Under the pieces are notes generated by a model that searched no databases, was not told where the DNA came from, and saw nothing but the letters and a program-made list of their open reading frames with translations. A program made the translations under genes and the position numbers. From contig DATLXH010000080.1 in assembly GCA_035576005.1 (NCBI GenBank), positions 1 through 21,951 of the forward strand: a stretch of 21,951 bases of DNA, given 5' to 3'. Positions 7,278 through 13,102 of this stretch are shown piece by piece. Origin of the DNA: DATLXH01 sp035576005 (GTDB lineage Bacteria; Acidobacteriota; Thermoanaerobaculia; Gp7-AA8). How positions within the stretch are numbered: the stretch's first letter is position 1; each line of letters opens with the position of its first letter.

Positions 7278-7285
7278 AACAGAAA

Positions 7286-7505
7286 GCCGCCGAAGGCGGC
7301 GAAAGATCCATAGCACCCGGCTTCAGCCGGGTGAGTACGACGCCAGGACCGACGCGAGCCCGCGTAAGCGGGCGACAGAACCCGCCGCACGACGACTACA
7401 CAGGCGGGCAATCGTCTGCCGCCCGCTCTCGCGGGCTGAGGTATGGCGCGATCAGCATCACCCGGCTGAAGCCGGGTGCTACGATCTTTTGCCGCCTTCG
7501 GCGGC
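7286..7505. repeat. family A concentric palindrome, copy 2
   Basis: The same ordered palindromes as copy 1, about 95 percent identical by eye. Most differences fall in hairpin loops or spacers, for example GCGAAAGC against GCGTAAGC in the third block. It lies 343 bases from copy 1, which fits tandem duplication. Confidence 0.9.
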
Positions 7506-7632
7506 GCCCGCCACCCTTCGCCGATGGATCGCACCTCGGCTCACGCACCGTTCGCGTCGCAAGCTGAGGCGCCCGCCACCCTTCGCCGATGGATCGCACC
7601 TCAGCTCACGCACCGTTCGCGTCGCAAGCTGA
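7503..7632. repeat. 65-base tandem duplication
   Basis: Two adjacent 65-base units (7503-7567 and 7568-7632) differ at only one position that I see (CTCGGCTC against CTCAGCTC). A third, slightly diverged unit follows family A copy 1 at about 7161-7225. The second unit ends one base before the stop codon of the TIM-barrel gene. Confidence 0.9.
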
Positions 7633-7633
7633 C

Positions 7634-8335
7634 CTAAGCGGAACGACCAAACGCGCGTGCCACCGCGTCGAGCTCTGCGGCCATGCCGGAAACGCTGGTG
7701 ATGACCGACTCAATGATGATCGGGCAACCCAGGGGTACATGAAGCGCGATCTCCGCGAAAGCAGTCGCGGCGCTTGTTCCGAGCCGCATGTGTTCGCCGT
7801 CCGATCCAACATCGCTCACATGCAGTTGTTTCAAGCGAGGGCCCAGCTCTCGAAGCATCGCAAGCGTCCCGTCCATAGACGGATCAACCTGTCTCGCATG
7901 TCCAACATCGAGGCAGAATGTGGCGTCGGGGAACGAATCGAAGAGCTCCCGCATCTCGTCCAGTGTGCGTCCGAACGATTTGCGGTTGTCCATGTTCTCG
8001 ATGCAGAGACGCTCGCCCAGTGGCCGCCATAACTCCGGCGTCGCGAGCAGTTCCGGATGTACGACAAGTGGCCATTTCGACGGGAGCAGGGAGAGCGCGT
8101 CGACCACTGCCTTTTCAGAGAGATTTTCGAGTCTGCCAGGAGCGTGAAAGGAAACGTACTGGAATGCTGAGAGGCCGAGGGTAGGAACTGCGTCGATGAG
8201 AGTTGCGAGCTCGCGATCGCGAAGGGCCGACAACTCGATTGCGTCGGCCCCCAGGGAGCTGTCGTGATTCATCTGAAGTGCGGATCGAAAATCGCCCTTC
8301 GCCAGGGCTCCCGTTGAGAATCCTATTGCTCGCAT
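7634..8335 (-). CDS. xylose isomerase-like TIM-barrel protein (sugar phosphate isomerase/epimerase superfamily)
   Basis: A 233-residue TIM barrel of the AP endonuclease 2/xylose-isomerase-like superfamily. The divalent-metal residues expected of the fold are visible: E113 (CIENMD), D143 and H146 (LDVGH), H172 (LHVSD) and E209 (IIES). H64 in SFHAPG and H93 in VVHPE are further barrel histidines. Members isomerise or epimerise sugars or cut DNA at abasic sites. At 233 residues, shorter than most (~270-300), the substrate cannot be named. The start codon overlaps the stop of the nucleotidyltransferase gene by one base (TGATG), so the two are translationally coupled. Its 3' end has been duplicated nearby. 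Confidence 0.85.
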   Translation of the reverse strand: MRAIGFSTGALAKGDFRSALQMNHDSSLGADAIELSALRDRELATLIDAVPTLGLSAFQYVSFHAPGRLENLSEKAVVDALSLLPSKWPLVVHPELLATPELWRPLGERLCIENMDNRKSFGRTLDEMRELFDSFPDATFCLDVGHARQVDPSMDGTLAMLRELGPRLKQLHVSDVGSDGEHMRLGTSAATAFAEIALHVPLGCPIIIESVITSVSGMAAELDAVARAFGRSA

Positions 8336-9414
8336 CAGAAGACTCCGTAGTCGCGGATCAGATTTCGGAGTACAGGATGATCGTCGAAGAACAATCGGTT
8401 AATGCCGGCCCTGAAGCTGCCGCTCGCCTTGCGGAGCGAGCCGTACGTGAGGTCTGTCGCGGCGTCCTCGAAGCGGACCTTCTGGAGCGCGTCGCGCGCG
8501 GTCTCATCACTGAGCAGCGCGAGAAATTCGTTGTAGGAAGAGAAGATCGCGCGCGCTGTCTCGTCATTCGGTTGCTGATTGACCACCCTGGCGAGAAGCT
8601 CGAGCGGCGTGACCTCTGTCTGTTCGCCGATCGCTTCGCTCAGGCGGTTGTAGTACTCCTCAGCATTCTCCACTTTCTGGAGTCCTTCCTCGCTCAGTTG
8701 CGGATGCTCGAAGAGCTGTGCAGAGAACGATGCGAGAAGTCCCCAGACGAAGAGCAGTTTCCGGGAGAATCTGAGCTTGATGTTTCGAATGCCCCACTCG
8801 TCGTGTTGCCGTTCCCACATCTTCGATGCGTAGTCGCTTGCCATCGTGCGCCAGTAGCGGACCACGTCGTTGAGAAGGAACTGCGGGATCGTGTACGGTC
8901 GCCCATCTTTTCGCGGCACCGATCGGTCATACACGACATAGCGCGCGAGCACGTTTCGAATCACCCGTTCACGGACCGCCGGATTTGTGAGCGCTTTCGA
9001 TTCCGCCAGGAGCAGGATCCGTCGGGTCAGGTTCTCGTTCGTGTCGCGTGTGCCTGCAATGTACTGCACCAGATCGTGGCTGCTGACCAGACTGCCGAAC
9101 GTGCCGGTGCGCCCCGGGCCTCGGATTCCGAGCTCACTGAGGCGCGCAGCGATGAGGGGAAGCACTCTCGTGTGATCCGGAATCGACGGACCATCGACGA
9201 GCAGCACCCAGTCCGCATCACTGTCGTGAGTCACTTCGCCGCGGCCGAGCGAGCCGGTTACGACGATCGAGAGATTCGAGTCGTGAAGATCGGCGAGAGT
9301 GTTCCGAAGAATGAGCAGGAGCTCGTCCGTTTGATGACGGGCGTTGCGGATTGCATCCCACTGCTCGCCAAGGCGATCCTCGAGCTTGTCGATCTCAGTG
9401 TGGCGCGCAGTCAT
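8335..9414 (-). CDS. nucleotidyltransferase-fold protein (GlnD/DUF294-like)
   Basis: A 359-residue protein with a Pol beta-type nucleotidyltransferase signature near the N-terminus: TGSLGRGE (53-60) followed by HDSDADWVLLVDG (63-75), giving the GS motif and catalytic pair D66/D68. This resembles the DUF294/GlnD-like group, which transfers nucleotides to proteins or small molecules. The rest is mostly helical with no transmembrane segment or second named domain, ending in a C-terminal region (FRAGINRLFFDDHP) I do not recognise. The ATG at 9414 has no Shine-Dalgarno, but CACAAT lies six bases upstream. It is the first gene of a coupled pair with the TIM-barrel protein. The target is unknown. 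Confidence 0.8.
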   Translation of the reverse strand: MTARHTEIDKLEDRLGEQWDAIRNARHQTDELLLILRNTLADLHDSNLSIVVTGSLGRGEVTHDSDADWVLLVDGPSIPDHTRVLPLIAARLSELGIRGPGRTGTFGSLVSSHDLVQYIAGTRDTNENLTRRILLLAESKALTNPAVRERVIRNVLARYVVYDRSVPRKDGRPYTIPQFLLNDVVRYWRTMASDYASKMWERQHDEWGIRNIKLRFSRKLLFVWGLLASFSAQLFEHPQLSEEGLQKVENAEEYYNRLSEAIGEQTEVTPLELLARVVNQQPNDETARAIFSSYNEFLALLSDETARDALQKVRFEDAATDLTYGSLRKASGSFRAGINRLFFDDHPVLRNLIRDYGVF

Positions 9415-9420
9415 CCGCGG

Positions 9421-9426
9421 ATTGTG
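9421..9426 (-). promoter_or_regulatory. putative -10 box of the nucleotidyltransferase gene, leaderless arrangement
   Basis: CACAAT on the minus strand ends six bases before the ATG, and there is no Shine-Dalgarno. No good -35 is present. The spacing matches those at sdaAB and the class V aminotransferase gene. Confidence 0.3.
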
Positions 9427-9504
9427 GCAGGGTAAGCAACGGTCCGCAGCTTTTTTCCCCTCTCCCGGCGGGAGATCGCGTCAGAAGAAGGATTTGAAAG
9501 CGTT

Positions 9505-9597
9505 CGTCATCCTGAGGAGCGCATTTTGCGACGAAGGATCTCTAAAACACGCAGATGGGGATTGCACAGCGTCGCAAAGGCGCTCCTCAGGATGACG
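9505..9597. repeat. family E inverted repeat (CGTCATCCTGAGGAGCG ends)
   Basis: Left arm 9505-9533 and right arm 9570-9597 are near-perfect reverse complements of 28-29 bases, from CGTCATCCTGAGGAGCG to TGCGACG, around a 36-base loop. The arm sequence is of a kind often seen as dispersed palindromes in G+C-rich genomes. Only one copy is in this window. Confidence 0.85.
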
Positions 9598-9792
9598 AGT
9601 TTGCCCATTCAGGGTTTTTCACCCACAAAGTCTCAGTATCACGAGGGGTGTTCCAATTTCACTTTCAGGACGATCCCGGTGGCACAGGGTCTTGCGCCCG
9701 CGAGGGAATCGAGATGTCAATTTGGAGGGTGGTTCAAGCAGGAGAAGCAATCGTCGGGTAAACTTCGTTGAGGTTTCACTTCCTGGAGGCAG

Positions 9793-10362
9793 ATGAGACA
9801 GCGCTTCCCCGATGTTCGGGCAATACTCGCCCTGACCGCGTCGATCCTTCTGCCCATCATTTCAATCGAGGCCGCGAGTCCGGCCAGACGTGCCGCGTCG
9901 CGCAAGAGCGTCCCACGAAAGCCTCCTTCGGCGCCGAAAAAACTCGACGCGACGGTCTATCCTGTGCCGCTGCCCAAGTACATGGGCGAGATCATCGAAG
10001 AAGCGGCAACGCAATACGACGTCGACCCGAATCTGGTCGCGCGGATGGCGTACCGCGAGTCGCGCTTCAATCCGCAGGCCGTGTCCCGAGTTGGTGCGCA
10101 GGGCGTGATGCAGCTCGTTCCGCGAACGGCAAAGTATCTCGGGGTGACCAATCCATTTGATGTGCGCCAGAATATTTTCGGCGGGACAAAGTACCTCAGA
10201 GAAATGCTCGACACGTTTGACGGCGACGTGGAGATGGCGCTCGCCGGATACAACGCCGGCCCGACTGCAGTAAAGAAGAAAGGAAAGGGCGCCACGCAGG
10301 AAGCGGTTGATTACGTGGCAGCCATTCTCAAAGACTACAAAGCCGGGTTACTGGGTCAGTAG
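9793..10362 (+). CDS. lytic transglycosylase, SLT domain (exported)
   Basis: A peptidoglycan-cleaving enzyme of the soluble lytic transglycosylase (lysozyme-like) fold, acting in the periplasm. It has 189 residues: an N-terminal signal sequence (about 1-28, hydrophobic core ILALTASILLPIIS), a basic Ala/Pro/Lys-rich linker (29-52) and an SLT domain (about 63-185). The catalytic glutamate is E89 in AYRES; GAQGVMQLVP (101-110) and ALAGYNAGP (149-157) are the other hallmark motifs. TGGAGG seven bases before the ATG fixes the start. It appears to be a single-gene unit; a family B palindrome follows the stop and may end or stabilise the mRNA. Confidence 0.93.
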   Translation: MRQRFPDVRAILALTASILLPIISIEAASPARRAASRKSVPRKPPSAPKKLDATVYPVPLPKYMGEIIEEAATQYDVDPNLVARMAYRESRFNPQAVSRVGAQGVMQLVPRTAKYLGVTNPFDVRQNIFGGTKYLREMLDTFDGDVEMALAGYNAGPTAVKKKGKGATQEAVDYVAAILKDYKAGLLGQ

Positions 10363-10425
10363 CAGGGAAGGCTAGAAGGGGCTGCGGTTCGAACGTTTCT
10401 CCCCCGGAATGTCCCAGTAAGACGT

Positions 10426-10564
10426 GCGAAGCTTTGGAGTGCGGCAGCCGCAGCTGCCGCTTTTTCTTCGAACGCGCGTGAACTCGAATTTCGTATATCG
10501 CTGCAGGCTCGCGATGGGACACAGAAAGCGGCAGCTGCGGCTGCCGCGCTCCAAAGGCTTCGCC
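10426..10564. repeat. palindromic repeat family B, second full copy
   Basis: Left arm 10426-10465 and right arm 10525-10564 are reverse complements. They share the GCGAAGCTTTGGAGTGCGGC and GCAGCTGC segments with the copy at 5683-5821. The 59-base loop is unrelated to the other loop, but its length is almost the same. It fills the gap between the convergent transglycosylase and aminotransferase genes. Confidence 0.9.
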
Positions 10565-10605
10565 GCTCTCGTGCACGAAGAGCGTTCAGAACGTTCGAGC
10601 GTTCA

Positions 10606-11829
10606 TCAACGCTTCGCCATCCTTCCCACTTCCTCGACCAGTCGCCTGACCTCATCTTCGGTTGTATAGCAACCGCATCCCACTCTGAGCAGACCATCGA
10701 CGCCCAACCGCTCGATTAACGTCGAGGCGTAAAAGTTTCCATGACTCGCGAAAATCGCCTGGTCTGCCAGCCGGCGCGAGATCTCTTCCGCAGCGACGCC
10801 CTCGAGAGTGAATGACAGCGTTGGCGTCCTGTCCGCCTCGAGTGCTGGACCGTAGATGCGGACGCCTTTGATGGCGCTCAACCCTTCATGGAGGATCCGC
10901 AGCAGGTTCGTGCCGCGAGCATGCTGTTCGATGTAACCACGATGAAGCCGTTCCCGCCGGCTTCCGCGATCGCCGCCAAGGGACGCGAGAAATTCAATGG
11001 CCGCGCCGATCCCGGCGATCCCTTCGTGATTGAGCGTGCCGGTCTCGGCGCGGTCTGGTGCGTTGTCCGGCGCCGGTGCAAGTTTTGGAAAGGGAAGTGA
11101 CTGCAACAGCTCATCTCTCGCGTAGAGGATTCCGGTGTGCGGCCCGTAAAACTTGTAGGGCGAGCAGGCAAGAAAATCACATTCGATTCTCTTCACGTCG
11201 ACGAGCTCGTGCGGCGCGAGATGGACCGCGTCGACAAAAAGGAGCGCTCCTGCCGCTCGGGCAATCGCGCCGACGCGGATGAGATCGGGCATCGCGCCGA
11301 CTGCGTTCGAGGCGCCGCAGACAGCGATCAGTTTCGTGCGCGGCGAGACGAGCTTCTCCATTGCGTCCAGGTCGAGCTGCAGGGTCTCGAGGTTCACCGG
11401 CACCATGCGCAACACGACCCCACGATCCCTCTCGAGTGCGCGCCACGGCGCGACGTTGGCGTCATGGTCGAGCTCGGTGACAAGGACTTCGTCGCCCGAT
11501 GACCACGTGCGCCCGAGCGTGCGGGCCAGATGGAACGTGAGGGTGGTCATGTTGGCGCCGAATACGATCTCCTGAGGGGAACTGTTCAGGAAGTCGGCGG
11601 CCGCCAGGCGCGACCCGGCGATGATCGCGTCGGTCTCATCACTGGTGGGATATCCCCAGTGCGTGTTGGCATTGTGCTCGAGCAGGTAGTTCGTCATCGC
11701 GACAGCCACCCCGCGGGGCACCTGGGTTCCGCCCGGTGCGTCAAAGTAGGCGACGTTCCTGCCGTTGTGAAGACGCTGCAGAGCGGGAAACTGACTGCGA
11801 ATTTCGTTCGTTGACATCAAGTCTGACAT
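10606..11829 (-). CDS. class V aminotransferase, cysteine desulfurase-like (VC1184-like subfamily)
   Basis: A pyridoxal-phosphate enzyme of the NifS/SufS fold, 407 residues. The PLP lysine is K226 (SPYKFYGPH). H121 (ELDHDAN), D200 and H203 (VDAVHLAPH) are the usual cofactor contacts. Where SufS-type desulfurases carry the catalytic cysteine loop, this protein reads SHGNFYAS (362-369) with no cysteine, a feature I associate with the VC1184-like subgroup. Sulfur transfer is therefore doubtful and the true substrate unknown. Two cysteines in VGCGCY (384-389) lie nearby but not at the active-site position. The start at 11829 is favoured over 11874 and 11817 because TAGAAT lies seven bases upstream and the fold begins shortly after. 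No sulfur-assembly genes are adjacent. Confidence 0.85.
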   Translation of the reverse strand: MSDLMSTNEIRSQFPALQRLHNGRNVAYFDAPGGTQVPRGVAVAMTNYLLEHNANTHWGYPTSDETDAIIAGSRLAAADFLNSSPQEIVFGANMTTLTFHLARTLGRTWSSGDEVLVTELDHDANVAPWRALERDRGVVLRMVPVNLETLQLDLDAMEKLVSPRTKLIAVCGASNAVGAMPDLIRVGAIARAAGALLFVDAVHLAPHELVDVKRIECDFLACSPYKFYGPHTGILYARDELLQSLPFPKLAPAPDNAPDRAETGTLNHEGIAGIGAAIEFLASLGGDRGSRRERLHRGYIEQHARGTNLLRILHEGLSAIKGVRIYGPALEADRTPTLSFTLEGVAAEEISRRLADQAIFASHGNFYASTLIERLGVDGLLRVGCGCYTTEDEVRRLVEEVGRMAKR

Positions 11830-11836
11830 GCCGCGC

Positions 11837-11842
11837 ATTCTA
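11837..11842 (-). promoter_or_regulatory. putative -10 box of the class V aminotransferase gene, leaderless arrangement
   Basis: TAGAAT on the minus strand ends seven bases before the chosen ATG, the same spacing as TACAAT at sdaAB, and there is no Shine-Dalgarno. It supports the start at 11829. A -35 is not evident. Confidence 0.4.
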
Positions 11843-11880
11843 TCTTCTATACTTTCCGGGAGGGGCGGTGGCAACAGCCG

Positions 11881-12071
11881 TAGCAGCCGGCTTCCAGCCG
11901 GGTGAGGAGCGCATTCTGGATTGAAGCCCGCGTACGCGGGCGGCGGGATCGGTTCAAGAGGGGTCTCCTTCCGCGTAGCTCTGCCGCCCGCTAACGCGGG
12001 CTGATCTGTCTGATCCGTTTTTCACCCGGCTGAAGCCGGGTGCTATGGATCTTTCGCCGCCTACGGCGGCT
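11881..12071. repeat. family A concentric palindrome, diverged copy 3
   Basis: It shares the block order of copies 1 and 2: AGCCGGCTTCCAGCCGGGTG-like block, GCCCGCGTACGCGGGC (about 11926-11941), then the mirrored CCCGCTAACGCGGG block, CACCCGGCTGAAGCCGGGTG (12023-12042) and GCCGCCTACGGCGGC (12057-12071). The outer left block is missing and the spacers are unrelated to those of the other copies. Confidence 0.85.
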
Positions 12072-12151
12072 GGGAACGGCGGAACGTCAGCTCTAACTCC
12101 CCGCGCACAAGACTCCCGGCACCAGACAAAGGACGGCTGGTACAGAGTGTC

Positions 12152-12170
12152 GGCCGCACGCCGTGCGGCC
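12152..12170. repeat. family D palindrome (GGCCGCACG-C-CGTGCGGCC)
   Basis: A perfect 9-bp inverted repeat around one base, followed by CTACACCC. The same design, with GGACGCA in place of GGCCGCA, occurs at 12841-12859 and 12957-12975. Confidence 0.7.
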
Positions 12171-12210
12171 CTACACCCACCCCAGCGAGAAGGGACGGCG
12201 CCGTCGGTCC

Positions 12211-12259
12211 GCAATGCAGCCTGCGGTATCGTCGGCGGCAATGCAGCCTGCGGTATCGT
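12211..12259. repeat. two 22-base direct repeats upstream of the SET gene
   Basis: Identical 22-base words at 12211-12232 and 12238-12259 (period 27) end ten bases before the SET-domain ATG. Each contains GGTATCGT. The second copy's TATCGT (12254-12259) could act as a -10 box. They may be paired regulator sites or a simple local duplication. Confidence 0.6.
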
Positions 12260-12268
12260 GACGGTCCG

Positions 12269-12667
12269 ATGAAATACGAATTCAAAGTCCGGCGGAGCTC
12301 GATTCATGGCCGCGGTCTCTTCTCACTGTCCCGCCTGCCCGCGAGGAAAAAGATCGGTGAGCTCGAGGGCGATCTGATCACGCAGCGCGAGGCGCGACGC
12401 CGTGCGAAAACTCTGCGCTGCATTGCGATCGTCGAGTTCGAAGATGGGATGGCGCTCGATGCTTCGAGCGCGCGGAATGGTTTCGAGCGCATCAACCACT
12501 CATGTACTCCGAATACCTACCTCCGTCGCTTCATGCACCGTGTCGAGTTCTATTCTCTCCGCGCGATCGAACCGGGAGAGGAGCTGACCTGCAACTACGG
12601 CGAGACGCATCACGATGGAAAACTCCCGTGTCGCTGTGGAAGCGAACGATGCCGCGGAAAGATCTAG
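12269..12667 (+). CDS. SET-domain protein (putative protein lysine methyltransferase)
   Basis: A compact SET domain of 132 residues with nothing else attached. SET proteins use S-adenosylmethionine to methylate lysines. Visible motifs are GRGLF (14-18), the cofactor-binding RINHSCTPN (74-82), ELTCNYG (105-111), with the catalytic-type tyrosine Y110, and a post-SET zinc cluster CRCGSERC (C121, C123, C128) that would use C78 as fourth ligand. Bacterial SET proteins are scattered and their targets mostly unknown. No Shine-Dalgarno precedes the ATG; TATCGT lies nine bases upstream. It sits alone between repeat regions on the opposite strand from both neighbours, which is compatible with acquisition by transfer but does not prove it. 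Confidence 0.9.
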   Translation: MKYEFKVRRSSIHGRGLFSLSRLPARKKIGELEGDLITQREARRRAKTLRCIAIVEFEDGMALDASSARNGFERINHSCTPNTYLRRFMHRVEFYSLRAIEPGEELTCNYGETHHDGKLPCRCGSERCRGKI

Positions 12668-13098
12668 TCGATCGTCGGAGAGCCGCACGATGTCATCGGA
12701 AGCGGATCAACAGCGTGGGACATCTTCCCTTTCCCTCAGGCAGAGGGATTGGATTCGGCCCTTGGGCCATATCCCATCACTCCTCACCGTGGATGCTTGC
12801 CCAACCACTAGCCCGCATTTCTCACAGAATGCAAGCGTAGGGACGCACGGCGTGCGTCCGGTACCCTGTCCCTGACCGAGAAGATTGTCATCGGCCAGCG
12901 CTTTGGACGAGCGTTCATGCCGGATGCAGAATTCCTGATGCGAATGTCTGGGTGCCGGACGCAGGCCCTGCGTCCCTGCACCCACCCCGGTTGCTCCTCG
13001 ACAGAGTGTCAACTATGTCCTCGTCGCGAAACTGTCGTTCGCCTCGCATCCAAGCCACTCTCCGCTGCCTCGCCACGAAGGAGTGTGAGAAATGCGGG
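12668..13098. other. repeat-filled spacer after the SET gene
   Basis: The first ~140 bases (12668-12807) show no recognisable feature. The rest is a composite repeat: family C ends with family D palindromes inside. The open frames here come from repeats. Confidence 0.6.
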
Positions 13099-13102
13099 CT
13101 AG
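12808..13102. repeat. family C element with complete CTAG ends, interrupted by family D palindromes
   Basis: The left end (CTAGCCCGCATTTCTCACAG) and right end (TGTGAGAAATGCGGGCTAG) are inverted copies of each other. The right ~110 bases match the right part of the copy at 21780-21951, including ATCCAAGCCACTCTCCGC. The left interior is replaced by two family D palindromes (12841-12859, 12957-12975), which suggests one repeat inserted in another. The fbp stop codon lies within its last bases. Confidence 0.8.
12841..12975. repeat. family D palindrome pair
   Basis: GGACGCACG-G-CGTGCGTCC (12841-12859) and GGACGCAGG-C-CCTGCGTCC (12957-12975) are perfect 9-bp inverted repeats. They carry mirrored flanks, GTAGGGACGC on the left and GCGTCCCTGCACCC on the right, so the pair itself forms a larger inverted structure with a ~97-base interior. 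Confidence 0.8.

Larger units (their letters stand above)
6859..7633. other. 775-base repeat block between sdaAA and the TIM-barrel gene
   Basis: No intact gene. In order: the rest of a family C half-element, family A palindrome copy 1, a 65-base unit, a duplicated tail of the downstream gene, family A copy 2, and two tandem 65-base units. Two blocks of about 343 bases (from 6943 and from 7286) are tandem duplicates. Open frames in this stretch arise from the palindromes. Confidence 0.8.
9415..9792. other. intergenic region between divergent genes, with one palindromic repeat
   Basis: It holds the -10-like box for the nucleotidyltransferase at its left edge, a fragment of the CCCTCTCCC-type repeat near 9458-9475 and the family E inverted repeat (9505-9597). 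It ends with TGGAGG before the transglycosylase. About 9600-9780 shows no feature I can name. Confidence 0.5.
11830..12268. other. repeat-rich spacer between divergent aminotransferase and SET genes
   Basis: It contains the -10-like box for the aminotransferase, a diverged family A element (11881-12071), one family D palindrome (12152-12170) and a pair of 22-base direct repeats just before the SET gene. No further gene is supported. Confidence 0.6.

Noticed and set aside
6943..7570. Arg-rich open frames in the family A repeats on both strands
   Set aside because: They arise from GC-rich palindromes, lack ribosome sites, and resemble no protein.
6943..7632. CRISPR array or satellite
   Set aside because: Repeats are palindromic blocks and two or three tandem units with no regularly spaced unique spacers, and there are no cas genes.
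8203..9435. Long plus-strand open frame (410 codons) opposite the nucleotidyltransferase
   Set aside because: It is antisense to a protein with clear catalytic motifs, shows no recognisable domain, and results from high G+C codon bias.
10606..11829. Calling this gene sufS or iscS
   Set aside because: The catalytic cysteine loop is missing and no suf/isc partners are adjacent.
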